Of a stretch of DNA of 64,000 bases, positions 52,176 to 64,000 are shown piece after piece (positions within the stretch are counted from its first letter, which is position 1; each line of letters starts with the position of its first letter). This DNA is from Gonatopus flavifemur. Lineage: Eukaryota > Arthropoda > Insecta > Hymenoptera > Dryinidae. Location of the stretch: contig JAFFJZ010000006.1 of NCBI GenBank assembly GCA_018340375.1, forward strand, positions 25,240,001-25,304,000, written 5' to 3'. The notes beneath the pieces were generated by a model, which saw nothing but the letters and a program-made list of their open reading frames with translations, ran no database searches and was not told the origin of the DNA. The position numbers and the translations under genes were made by a program.

Positions 52176-53458
52176 TTAGGTGTACAAATAAGTTTCCGCG
52201 GTTTGTCAAAAGATGGCCCCACCAGAAGGTTATGGAGAAATTGTCAGATGTAAAACGTAATATCCCAAGTTTAGTCATCTGGCAACACCATAACCTTAAA
52301 GTACTAGTGATTCCGTATCAGCATCACGTAATTTTTTTCGTGCAAAAATGTCAAGTTTTATTCCGAATAAGCATCATTTGCGGGAACTTTTGATTTACTT
52401 CTTTAATGTGAAAAAATCTGCAGCTGAGGCGCATCGATTGCTTCTAGAAGCATATGGTGAAGCTGCTTTAAGTGAGAGAAGTTGTCAGGAATGGTTTCAA
52501 AAGTTTAAGAACGGTGAGTTTGACGTTAAAGACAAAGAACGCAGTGGAAGGCCGAAAGTGTACGAAGACATGGAATTAGAAGTACTATTGGAGAAAGATT
52601 CGTCCCAAACGCAAAAAGAACTTGCACTTACTCTACAAGTGACTCAACAAGCAATTTCACATCGTTTAAAATCGTTAGGAATGATTCAAAAACAAGGAAA
52701 TTGGGTTCCATATGAACTAAAGCCGAGAGACGTTGAACGCCGATTATGCATGAGTGAAATGCTGCTTGCCAGGAATAAAAAAGAGTTTTTGCATCGTATA
52801 GTCACTGGTGACGAAAAATTGATTCACTACTATAATCCAAAGAAGAGAAAGTCATGGGTTAAGCCCGGCGAACCATCAACATCGACAGCTAAGCCGAATA
52901 TTCATGGAAAAAAACTCATGCTGTGTATTTGGAGGGATCAGCTTGGTGTCGTGTATTATGAATTGCTGAAACCAAGCGAAACCATTACTGGAGCTCTCTA
53001 CCGAACACAATTGATGAGATTGAGTCGGGCACTTAAGGAAAAACGCGCCCATTACTACTCCAGACACGACAAAATTATTCTTTTACACGATAATGCTCGT
53101 CCACATGTTGCGGCGCCGGTAAAAACATACTTGGAAACACTCAACTGGGAAGTTGTACCCCACCCGCCGTATTCACCAGACTTAGCCCCTTCTGATTATC
53201 ACCTGTTCCGGTCGATGGCACATGGTCTGTCTGAGCAGCGCTTCACATCATATGAAGACACCAAAAATTGGGTAGATTTGTGGATAGCGTCAAAAGATGA
53301 AGACTTTTTTCGACGGGGTATCCGAATGTTGCCAGAAAGATGGGGAAAAGTAGTGGCAAATGATGGAAAATACTTTGAATAAAACGTAATGTACTTTTCC
53401 TTGACAATAAATTCCTAATTTTTTATAAAAAACCGCGGAAACTTATTTGTACACCTAA
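52176..53458 (+). mobile_element. Mos1-like (mauritiana subfamily) mariner transposon, complete
   Basis: The 1283-base element has perfect 29-base inverted repeats beginning TTAGGTGTACAAATAAG and is flanked by TA target duplications at 52174-52175 and 53459-53460. Length and termini match the Mos1 type (1286 bases, ends starting CCAGGTGTACAAGTA). It is inserted within an older palindromic repeat (51357-54377) and is therefore younger than it. Confidence 0.93.
52348..53382 (+). CDS. Mariner transposase, D34D, 344 aa
   Basis: Transposase of the mauritiana (Mos1) type, which has 345 residues. It starts MSSFIPNKHH. Residues 1-110 carry the two helix-turn-helix motifs (WFQKFKNGEFDVKDKE; TQKELALTLQVTQQAISHRL), followed by the linker WVPYEL. 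Catalytic aspartates are D155 (TGDEK), D248 (HDNARPH) and D283 (YSPDLAPSDY), with 34 residues between the last two. The protein ends LPERWGKVVANDGKYFE, as the family does. Two single-base changes hit usually invariant tryptophans: GDEKW reads GDEKL (residue 158), and the WWDQ motif reads WRDQ (R196). The frame is intact, but these changes may have impaired the enzyme. Confidence 0.93.
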   Translation: MSSFIPNKHHLRELLIYFFNVKKSAAEAHRLLLEAYGEAALSERSCQEWFQKFKNGEFDVKDKERSGRPKVYEDMELEVLLEKDSSQTQKELALTLQVTQQAISHRLKSLGMIQKQGNWVPYELKPRDVERRLCMSEMLLARNKKEFLHRIVTGDEKLIHYYNPKKRKSWVKPGEPSTSTAKPNIHGKKLMLCIWRDQLGVVYYELLKPSETITGALYRTQLMRLSRALKEKRAHYYSRHDKIILLHDNARPHVAAPVKTYLETLNWEVVPHPPYSPDLAPSDYHLFRSMAHGLSEQRFTSYEDTKNWVDLWIASKDEDFFRRGIRMLPERWGKVVANDGKYFE

Positions 53459-54377
53459 TAAAAAAATACGTATCGATTATTTTCCTTTCTAGAACGCGAG
53501 AAAAAAGTTTTCAAGTATGTGTCCGGGATGCGTGAACTGTTTGGGTGTTGTTTGGGAACGGCACACAGGAAAATTCGTTTGGTGAGGGATTCAAAACGTA
53601 ACAAGGGTTCATTAGGAATCATCCCCACGAGGGGATCACGGCTGACCTGCAGAATCATCACTTACCACTTCATATTTCACCGCTGCTTTTTATGAGCTGT
53701 TTGGGCGTTCTTGGGATACTCCTCGTGGCACTCACTACCTGCACTCTTCCCTGAGGTTGGGAGAAAGTAGTGTCTACGAACGAATTCCGCACAGCCACCA
53801 TTATTATCATCTGTAGCTTCGTAATCCGGCTTTTCCCCGGGGGAAAAACCCCACGAATCCCCCCTAAAACATCATTTGGTATTTCATGATGCAAAAGGAG
53901 CTCTTTATGAACTCTACGGGCATTGTTTGGGAACTTCTTATAACTCTCCCCATTTGGATGTCTCATTGGCGCTGAATTAAAGCCACTTCTGTTGAGGTGG
54001 GATGAAATTCATGGCCACGAAACGCTGATACCACCGTTCAGTGCTTCGTAATGCAGAAGACGCTTTTTATGAGCTGTTTCGAGATTGTTGAAGCACCTTT
54101 CTCTGCTTCCACCACCTTGAGTGTTTACAGGGAGTGAAAAAAATCCCCCCCCCCTTCCCTCTGCCCCGGAAAGAAACCCACCAAACCCCACCGAAACCAT
54201 CATTTCATGTTCCGCGATACAGAAGGTGCTGTTTGTGAGCTGTGTGAGCACTGTTTGATAACTTCTTCTAGCTCCTCCTATTCGAATGCCTTATTTGGCC
54301 TAAATGAAAGCCATTTCCGCAAAGACCTCCCCCTAAATTAGTCGTTTTCTCAGAAGTCGCACTTCTGCATATTTACC

Positions 54378-57300
54378 GAATATTTTCATTCAGAAACGTT
54401 CTAGATATCTATTCATTCTGAGTGAAAATGGGATGTCTATTGAAATGGTAATTGCAAATACTGTATACTAACATATAAATATTGCAATCTCAACAGCTGT
54501 GCGAACGATTCGATACGGTCCCTGGAGGAAATCAATCAGCTCTCCTCCTTGTCGCGTTCTTATTACACTTCTATTTCCATTTATCACGTCAACAGCCTTC
54601 TTCCCCTCTGATAGTTATCTCTTATCTTCTTTTAATCCCTTTTGTGACTCGAGTACCAACCTTTTTCTTCGACCATGATCTTTAGAGTTTGCAGATCTTT
54701 CAAACATTTTACAACAACCAAAAATCTGAGAAACAAATCAAACGAATGAGAAGGATTTTTCAGTTTTATCAGAATTCAATTTGATATGTTTTTGAGAAAG
54801 CAATGGGAGAAGAAGGAAACATACGACCTCTGGAAAATCTCTTCTCGCAATTTTCCCTTTCAATTTCCAGGATGTGTGTGCACAGTGTCAAGATGGGAAA
54901 CAAAATATGTTGAAGGGATACGAGCATTAGCTATTCCGTCTCGCGCACTAACGTGCCACACACGTCACGCCAGAGACGTTCGCCGTGATAAAAGGAAAAA
55001 CAGCTATCGGTGCTTGTATTCCCCGGAGAAGAACTGGAATACGATAATCGAAGTGCGAATCTCTGTTCCGATGAAGATCGATGATACCCTACAAATGATA
55101 ACATAAAACACTTTGAATAAGGAATAGTTGTATAATTGGAAATATCGAATTCCCTTGACTTGGTTTCCATTTATATCGAACTGATTTTATTTGAAAGGAT
55201 TGTTGGGATCCCAATTCCATGAAAAATTGAAAAAAATTTCATTCTTAAATTCTGAAACTTCGGTTTTTGGAAGAACACAAAAAGTTTTCTGAACCCCAGA
55301 ATCGACGAGTTAAAGTATCGACGATAATCGTATCGAGACGTGACACTTTATCAATCAAAATGTTCTCCATTCCTTTTCTTTAATGTATTCCTGGTTCTTC
55401 ATTCTCTTCCCAAAGCAATTCAAACTTTTTAATGCTCTTTCTAAAAGAAAAATGGAAAAACGATAGACAATATAGTCGTTGATTTCACCCTTCACGGTGA
55501 CTCCTCTCATTTCTTAATTCCTCATCCCATCGAAGAATCTACCAGAGCGTATTTATAAATCTTCAGGAGTCGATAAGTTGTTTACGAGAACTCAGAACAA
55601 CGAGGTTAATCAAAGCACGTTTCTTTAAAAATCTCTATAAACCTAGATAGATTCGAAACCTAGATTTTAGTAAATTTTGCCTGTCTTCTCTACTCTTTTC
55701 TAATTCCAGTACCGTATTCCCTCCTGGGAATAAGAGAAAAGGTATCTAGCACCGCAGACCATTGGGAATACTCTTTTGCACAGGGAACCGTCGATCTCCA
55801 CCGATAGTCGGGTAAATAGACTGTTGCCGACATAAACATTTTCTTTCGAGTAAGAATTCTTTCTCTTTTCACAATGTTCGAACACCAGTTTGCTGATCCT
55901 TGCTCTACCAGTTTCCTACGTACATTTCAAATCCCTCCTCTTCCTGTCTCTTCTTTCTTTCTTTCCTTCCTCTCTTTTCTCACACAACACACGTACGTGT
56001 ATACCATATATCTCGGTATACCAAAGATTTGCGTCTAAGGCACACAAATGCGTCTAGAAGAGGACCCTTTGGAGTCGTGTGGGGCTGATTTATGGATGTT
56101 AAATACAGCACGATGTTAAATACAGCACAGCATGGTATCCATACAGGATTTTTCTTGAAACGAAAAAAAAAACAAACAAGCCGAAGATAGGACGAAGAAT
56201 GAGACGAATAAGGAGAAGGATAGTAACGGGAAATGGGAAGTTTCGGAAGATAGTTGGATGGATGGGTCAGATAATAGCGCTAGAACATTAACAAGGTTCA
56301 AAGCGAATTTCCGAGAGGATTCAATCCGCGATAATCAGTGGAGTAGATCTCTATTGAATGAAGGAATTGTTTTGCTAAATTATCCACCGATGTGAGCTCA
56401 CCAGGATAATTTATATAGACCAGAAAGGAAGAGGTAAACAAATTTCATTTAAGATTCGTTTGTGCGGAAGAAAAAAGATTGATGAATATAAATGTATAAT
56501 GAAAATTACCTTCCATTCTGTGATGAATATCCGATTAGCGTGATCATCATAAAGGAATATTTCACATGCAAAAGAAAGAGAGATAAAAAAAAACATCTGT
56601 ACCCAGCAGCCAGTCGGATGATTTTATAATTATAAAATTCATACTTCGACGTTCACCGATATTATAATCCATAGCGATTTGAATGATATATGCAGATGCG
56701 ATCCGCGTTCGAGGGAAGATATTCGAATTCGAACACGCACACCGGTAAGCTGTCACGAACGGTATGAGAAAAGAAAATGCATTCATCACTCGTTTATCGG
56801 ATATTTTGTTCTTGTTGTTGTTCTTCTATCGCCGCTGCTGCTGCTTCTATTCCACTTGCACTCCTAGGTGCTTTGGAAAGGTCTTTGTAATGCAATGAGG
56901 GCTTTGCCGAGCTTCAGTTGTGGCTATGAACGTTGGTTACGGTTTAAAATTTACGAGAGCCATTAAGACCGTAAGCCACGTCGCTTGAATGAACATGAGA
57001 TTAACGTCATACGATACATGCACATTTTTTATATTATGGTGATGGATGACTTGTTAAAAAATTGAGGACAGGATTTTTAAATTCCAGACGGAAGAAGGCT
57101 TGGCGGGAAGTCAAATTCTTTTCGCAGTTGCGCGGGGAATAATTATTTTCATAAAGCAACAGATACGTTGTTGGGTCCTTGAAATTCTTAATCACCGAGT
57201 GTCTTTTGATTTATTCCTCCCTCACGAAGACGGATGCTCCATCCGACAAGGGGATCTAATCTCAAGATACTCACCCTCTCGCTATAATTAGATCCAACGT

Positions 57301-60300
57301 CAATATCTTGTATATATCCTTCTGTGGGACCTACCAGCGCCTCGTGGAGAGCCAAATTACAGGGAGGAATGAGGAATGTAGATTACATTGTAATTACAAA
57401 TTTTCAGCTCAAAACGAGGGTGGAGAAGAGCCAGAAAAGAAGAGCATATTCGTTTCAATTCTATTTTTGAAGACATCATATCGAGTTGTTGTATTAAGTT
57501 TTATGATATCGTTGTTTTTTCTATTCCACACGAAAAAAAATCCATTTAATTGAATGCCATTGGCAAGTCGGTCTGTTCCTCGGGCACAATAATCACATTG
57601 TAAATTTAACTACAAATTTCTCTCTTCCTGTACAGAATTGGGAAGAATTCACACTCGAAGGTTTGAATCGTGATTCACTCCTTCTCTGAAACGTTTTTCT
57701 CAATGTTGCCAAGAATTTGTAATGAGATAAGTTTGAAATATTTGGTTTCAGAGGAGAAAATGAAATGAAATAAAAGATAAAACTTTACCAATATGCGTTT
57801 TGCCACACTCAAACTTGATATACCAATGAAAAGAAATGAAAGTCACCCGAGTCTTTGAAACTAAAATTAAAACGAATAATTGATCCTTCTCAGAAACTGG
57901 TTTCGAGATAAAAAATTGTTCCAAGGATTCTAGATTTTCTACTCGTCTTTCTGAACCCTCAATGGACTTTTCACGAACGATCTTTGATTTTTTTTTTGTT
58001 ATGTTTTCACAATTTCGCGACAGCAAACATCTCTGGAAGAACAGAATTGAATTATTCGACTAGTCGCAAACGAAGTGAAATCATAAAACTCGCTCTACAA
58101 ATGCAAGGATTGTGCTCCCCTTCGCTCGAGGAGCGATCCACTCATCCAACTGCAACAGCATTAAATTCGTAGTCCAATCGTACGGACCTATCTATCAAAC
58201 ACAGAGTCAGAATTTTTCCCCAATCCCACACCCCCCCACGTCGAAGGTGATAATCAAGAGCTATTGATGGGAGCAGAATCGCACAAGCGACAAGCAATCG
58301 TAAAGTCAATCGAATGTACATCCGTTCTAATCGCGCCCATTAAATCGAGTTATCTCTGCACTCTCGTTATCGGTCTCCAATTTGTTCAATTATGAACACC
58401 AAGCCACACGGTGCAAGATGAATTTTGTCTTCGAGCTGCTCCTTTGTTTACACAACGTACGCTTGGAATAGAACCCGTAACAATGAAATATGAATTTCAA
58501 ATAAAACCGCTTTTTCCGTGGCTTTGTCTCCCTGCGAAAATCTTGCCCTGGAATTCCGAAGTGAGGGGATAATATTTATTAACAAGTCGAATCGATTGTT
58601 ACTCGTTATACTCGTCTTCGCTGCGGGAAGATAAAAAATTGAAAAGTACGGCGCACTTCATGTATATATTCTCTGAGCATGAGAAAATAAACCCAACCCA
58701 TCTGGGCATAGACCTTTGGTCGGAATATGAAAGAGTTACGTGCACCTGGGAATTTCCCAGATGTATCAAAATGTTCGTGCCCACCGCGAGAGAAGAGAGG
58801 GATCTAGTTATATGTGGCGTGGAATGTAAATCAAGTTGTAAGAAACAAGCACGTGGATTGAATATTCCGTTTACTCGCGATATCGAAACAATTTGCAAAT
58901 TGAAAATTGATGCATGTTTACAATTATCTTTTCTTTCATCTAACACTTTTGAAGATTCTTCTTCGAGGGAATGGATAGGAGAATCCACCCCGTTGGAACA
59001 GTTCCCAGTAGCATGGGAAAAGCATATCGATAAAGATTTTATTCGATCAGAAATTACTTGGAGAATCACTGGATTGGGATAGTTTTGGGATGATCGTTGA
59101 GTCAGCGCGTTGAGGATTTCGGTTTCAAGTCACGATAGGTCGGAAACATTAACTTGCAACCTAGCACACGGTAAATACATACGAAATGCGATTGGAAACG
59201 TGAATGGTACTTTTCCAAAGTATGTCTTTCACTTAAGCGGACGTGATTATAGAGACTCGATGGATTCATTGTAAACAAGAATTTGAAACCTTCCGTGAAG
59301 ATCGCTAACTGCAAATTTTATGGAGATCGAAAATTCGTTCACGTCGTTGGCGAAGTGAATAAAAGTTGAATGTTAATGGAAAACTTGAGAGAAAGAGAGA
59401 GAGAGTTTATGCAACGAGATTCGAAATAGTTAGCTGACGCTCTGCTATCATTTGAGATTTTCTTTCTCACCCAAAAATGATCAGCATATATTTTTTTATA
59501 TTCAAATGACATAACAAACCGATATTCAAAGAACTTTCTTTCACTTATGACGTTGTTTTTCTTTTTGTGATTTCCTGAATTTGTATAAAACTGATTACAG
59601 AATGAAATTCAATGGTGAAAGCCGAAAGGGAAGAAAAGGGAAATTGATGAATGAAAATAGGGTATTTGGAACAAAACTGAAAGAGGAAATGGGTCAGGAG
59701 GAGTTTGCTGTAAACACGATTTACTCATTACACACACTTTATTCGAACAACGATCTGGAAGAACCTGTACCAAGGAGAAATATCAGGAAACGTATGCGAA
59801 TAAATTACATCAGAGTCAACGAAAGGTTTGCAAATCAGATTAGAAGTTGTTTGAGACATACTTGAAGAGAGATTCTGAAATGTCAAAATAATATATCTCG
59901 TAAAGACGGTTTGCTAATTAAATTCTAAAAATATGGAGACTGTTACGGGAGACTGTTGGAGAAATCTGTACATAAATCTTGGGTTTCGTATTATCGTTGT
60001 GCGGGATTAGTTTATGAATTTAAGCTCCATTATTCTAATTGCTCTACGCGCGTTGTGAGATAGAACCCATGTCGAGTGGCATTATAATCCATCAAGACTG
60101 CTGAGACTAAACAATGTGGAGACAGAAAAGATTCCTTCGGATCACAAATGCATTATCACAATACTCAGCGATGAACAATACCGCTGTCATCTTCCGTTGC
60201 AATCCCTTCGATACGTTAACGTAACCGAGAAATAGATTTCCCGACGACAATTATCAATCAACGTACTCCCTTGAGGTAAAAGAATCATATTTCAAAGAAC

Positions 60301-63300
60301 GAAGGAATAAGAACAAACGCGAAGGAAGAATGAAGAAGGAAAATTCTTTCCTTTACTCGTTCAATCGTTTTACGGGCAACACGAATGGACTATGTCATTT
60401 TATTTTTCATTCCTTGGGGTAATATAAATTAACTAAATCTCATGGAACGAAACGAAATTAACGACTCGGGGTAGTACAACTGAACCGTAAAAGGCTCGTT
60501 CCGAGCTTTTTATCTGTAGTTGGTTGGTCTCTCAGGGCTTGGTGTTTTGCAGGCCGGTCGATGAAAGCCAGGAGGAGATGAAAATCCCTGTGCGCGCATT
60601 CCCGTGTAAATACATTGAGGTACACCAAACGGGTCTCCATCTCATTGAAGGCGAATTGATAATGACTCTCGTTGATAATCATTCTAATTTCATATTCGCG
60701 TCCTGATCTATAGAAACTCTTTCAAGTAAGTTGAGTGATCTGTAGCACAAGTTTCGCTATTAAAAATCCTAGCGTGGTTGAGGTTAGTAACGCTAGATAA
60801 TGAGAAAAGAGACCGATATCGTTAATATGACGTTAAAATTTATTGTTCATTCCAACAGAAATTGGTCTAGGGAATCGTTAAAGGGATTAATGGATGCCAC
60901 AGTAGCACTTGGCAATACAAATATCACGAAAACCATTAACACGTGTAAATTATTAACTGATCTTGTTTCATTGCGTGCAATCTATCTATATAAAAGTTCC
61001 CATGAAAGGATAAACGTTCATTCTATATGAAAGAGAGACCGCACAATGGACTGTGAATTAACAGCACGATATTCTCTTTCAAACGAGAAATAGAATACTT
61101 CAAAGCTAAGGGAGTTGAAGAAGCTATAATATTTCAAATTAAACATATAGTAAGTGCCGTGATTAATCAACTTCTATTTTCTTTTCATTTTATTTTTGCC
61201 AATATAGAGAGAAGCGAGTGGAAAATTCCAACGTAGTTCAATCGTACATCAGTACATATGACGTATTATAACCCTTCACTCTATGACTCACGAGGGGGAT
61301 CGAGTTCAATTTTCAAAAGTGGACAACAACCATTGATGCAACGTTTCTCTCGTGTATATTATTACCCTTTTGCTTACACGCATCAACATTCGTTTGTGAG
61401 TTTCAAGCATGACTCTGCGTTAACGAAAGCGAAATACTTGCGTCGAACAAAAAAAAACATTGTTGCAAACGAAGATTTTTTAGTTCAAATTTTCACTATT
61501 CACAACACTGGAGATGTTTGTCGAAGAGAAGAAAATTGTCCTTTGATTTCAATCGAATCACTTTGAGAGAGTGATTTTGATATTGATCTTACTCATCCAA
61601 AGGATGTCTGGGAAGAGAAATAGATGCGGAAAGATACTTGGTCAGTCGGAACTGTCAGTTCGTCGAATAAATACCGCGAAGCAAACTAATTAAATGCCGC
61701 AGACCTTCGTTTGACTGATATCGAATCCATGCGTTGAACGCTAACGCATCCAACTAGTGAATTCAAAGTAATTGTGGTATTCGACAAATGATTGTCACAT
61801 CTAATTAGTGACCTGGCATATATTTGACCAACAAATAAATTGTTGCTTCTCGTTATTTTCCTTCGCTCAAATTGAATATTTGATTGAACTGATTCCAATG
61901 TACGGCAATTTATTACTATCAAATAGAACTCTATTATTGATCTCTGGAATCATAGTATTTGTTAAGAAGATGGATTTTTGCCTTCTTTTTAAATGAGAAT
62001 ATTCAGCACACCTTTGTGCACGAACTGTGATTTTTCATTCTCAAAGTCATCTTCGTAATGTACATCATATTCTCATGAATTTCTAGTCGTCGCCTTGACT
62101 GAGTTGAAATTGAGGAATTTGGTTGTATGCCAAGTAGGATGTTTCCATCACTTCTCTTGAGTTAGGAATGGACTTTCTCAACGCGCAGAAACTGCTCTTA
62201 CACTTTTCAAAGCACTCTCCTTCCACCCTGACTCCAAATATCACGTCCCGGTGAGCATTCGATCCTCGTTCGTGTGTAATACAATACCGAATAGAGATCA
62301 GAGTTTAACTTGATATCTGTCCAGTTATCAACTTCTTTATCTCGGTAAAAAATTCGGTCATTCGTGAATTTAATGATGTGCTGTCAGTTTGTCAGATACG
62401 AATTTCATTCGGTGCGTTTTCAATGGAGTTGGAAAAATTTTTCAAATTCATTCAGGAACTTTTTTAGAATTTCATAAGTCAGGGAGTGCGATTGACAGAG
62501 TATTGAATGGAAGTTTTTATCATAATAAAAGATGAATAAAATTTGACAATATTAAAACTACGGTCTCTACTAAGAAGAAGTTGAAGAATAAGGGGTGGGG
62601 GGGTTCCAACCAACGCCCCCTCCAGTGGGTTGCTACCTACAATAGTCATTGCTGCCCCTCCTCAATATAAGGGAGATAGCAAGAGATAAAGAACTGTTAT
62701 GGGAAGAATTTACCTTATGGCTAGTGTCGCCAGATCGTACTTTTAAGTATGAAAGTCTTACTTTTGGCCCCTCCGTCGTACATTTGACGTACCTTTTTAT
62801 ACCAGTGGGAGATTTTTTACAATACAATAAGACATTTCGTGGGATATTTTTCTCAGAATTTTCACATCAAGCATTTTTGAATAATTTCCACACTCCCCTA
62901 TCCTTAAAATGTGTTTTGAAGTATATCAGTATATGATCCTATTGATGGATAGCTAGTAATATCTAGTAATATTTTTGTGATCAACAAATCATGTTAATTT
63001 GAGTCCTTGCAAAAGTTTTTTCAGACTATTAAGATTTCAGGCTACTAGAATATTATCACTTCAACTCTTCATCATGATTTCAGTTGCAATTATACTGTGA
63101 GATTTTTCTGAATATCAATAATAACCATCATCTATTTCTCATTGGTTATTCTGTGTACTACAATTGCAGGATTAGTCAATTCTGTTAGGAATTCAAACCG
63201 CCAAGAACCCCGTATAAGCAATTATTTATTCTTCTAATCAAAGTCCTAACTTTTCTTACAATTTCACTGTTGTTTTTTTTTTTCATACCTTCATGTCAAT

Positions 63301-63369
63301 TTTCGTACTATTTCATTTCCTATTCCGTACTGAAATGAGAATCGGCACTGGCAACACTGCTTATGACAT
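54378..63369. other. 9 kb unassigned, probably intron of the receptor gene
   Basis: No transposon, palindrome or receptor exon was recognised. The longest frames are overlapping and on opposite strands at 58599-59082, with no similarity that I recognise. A G-run followed by C-rich sequence lies at 62595-62630. Confidence 0.4.
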
Positions 63370-63505
63370 CCCTATTAAAAATGTCCGACAGATCCTGACA
63401 AATTCCGGTCAAAATTCTGTCTGGTTCCGTCGGAAATCATCATGCGTGGGACAAAAGCCGACCAAATCCTGACAGAAAATTATCTGTCGGGCATTTGTAA
63501 TAGGG
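63370..63505. mobile_element. MITE, CCCTATTA ends, target duplication AT
   Basis: CCCTATTAAAAATGTCCGACAG-like left arm (22 bases from 63370) is mirrored by the right arm, whose complement starts CCCTATTACAAATGCCCGA. It is flanked by AT on both sides. Several copies of a GACAGAT/TCCTGACA word lie within. It is 136 bases long and non-coding. Confidence 0.85.
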
Positions 63506-64000
63506 ATTTTATCTTAATCAAATGAGATAATAAATAAGAAAGGTACTCCTACTAAGATGAATGACTGAAGGGTGGTGAAAAAACTCATAGTAATCTAGTC
63601 ACTATGGTAAAAGAAAAAACAAGTCAAAATAAACCGCTGTTTATATCCCGCTCCAGTTATTTGAACCACCGGGCGATGCGACTGAACGAGCGCGCTCTGT
63701 TGCATCAATCACGAAGCTTCAGAGTACTAGTACCTTCCACTTGACTCGGTTCACTCGTACTGCTCGAAGGTAGATTTGTGGTTTTCGTTACAGAGTGATA
63801 AATCTAAACTCGTGAAATTTCAAAATTATCTTCATCACGACCATTAATTGGCCGATACATAAGAGATGTGGGTGTCACAGTGAATATATAAGCGAAATAT
63901 AGAAGCGAATCGATACTCGCGATGACTTAGCTATATCGAGAACAGGAGTTATCGTCACAGCGGATACAGTTTTTTCGTTGTTGAGCGATAAAATTCACAA
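63506..64000. other. Right edge; possible promoter-like sequence
   Basis: TATATAAG at about 63885-63892 and another TATA-like word near 63640 occur in sequence richer in GC than the surroundings. No coding region follows within the window, so this is a weak suggestion only. Confidence 0.2.

Larger units (their letters stand above)
51357..54377. mobile_element. Palindromic foldback-like element with internal repeats, interrupted by the mariner
   Basis: The left arm starts GGTAAATATGCGGAAG and the right arm ends with the matching complement; the arms pair imperfectly over roughly 300 bases (51357-51690 with about 54050-54377). Inside are several diverged monomers, recognisable by AGCTCATAAA(A/C)AGC and TTGGCCC(C/A)A. 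On the right side the AGCTCAYAAA-type motif recurs near 53695, 53915, 54078 and 54240, about 160 to 220 bases apart. There is no coding capacity apart from the inserted mariner. No clear target duplication was found, so the exact ends are uncertain. Short minus-strand frames here are translations of the repeat. Confidence 0.7.

Noticed and set aside
53670..54251. Two minus-strand frames of 98 and 80 residues
   Set aside because: They are translations of the diverged monomers of the palindromic element and share repeat motifs, with no protein family.
1..64000. CRISPR arrays, bacterial operons, rRNA
   Set aside because: No spaced identical short repeats, no compact gene organisation and no rRNA signature; the sequence is animal nuclear DNA.

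Overview
The window looks like AT-rich intronic and intergenic DNA from an insect nuclear genome. I found only two exons of a cellular gene, both on the + strand. Exon 38792-38931 and the 45-base micro-exon 47840-47884 join in phase and encode the start of the extracellular domain of a nicotinic acetylcholine receptor alpha subunit of the insect alpha5/alpha6/alpha7 group. The signal-peptide exon upstream and the next exon downstream were not found, so most of the window is probably intron or flank of this one large gene. Insect origin follows from the receptor sequence and from the two Tc1/mariner families. Hymenoptera is possible, but the sequence does not settle the order.

The rest of the readable content is mobile DNA. 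There are two Tc1/mariner elements with complete open transposase frames. One is a DD41D (rosa-type) element at 20990-23020 with very long inverted repeats. The other is a D34D mariner of the Mos1/mauritiana type at 52176-53458, inserted inside an older palindromic, internally repeated element (51357-54377). Around them lie many non-autonomous elements. Seven (8443-8604, 11090-12241, 25226-25394, 25509-25718, 26301-26481, 35565-36220, 63370-63505) begin with CCC, end with GGG and are each flanked by an exact 2-base direct repeat (AA, AA, AG, TG, AT, TA, AT). That points to one integration mechanism. A second set (2561-3256, 26841-26990) has CACTGT-like ends at TA, and a third (4965-5170) has CCATAAAATGGGG ends at TA. 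Further palindromes lie at 5262-5785, 8641-8741, 27086-27864 and 48029-48136, and a tandem duplication at 33860-34480.

Region by region: 1-8440 holds no gene but has a repeat-rich patch at 2561-5785. 8443-12241 has three palindromic elements, one carrying a satellite with a ~168-base period. 12242-20985 is nearly featureless. 20986-23022 is the DD41D element. 25226-27864 is a cluster of five small elements. 33860-36220 holds a tandem duplication and a repeat element. 38792-47884 is the receptor gene segment with an 8.9 kb intron. 51357-54377 is the nested mariner. 54378-63369 is unassigned, and a small palindromic element lies near the right edge. No rRNA, tRNA, CRISPR array or operon-like organisation was seen. 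Most short open frames look like chance frames or translations of repeats.
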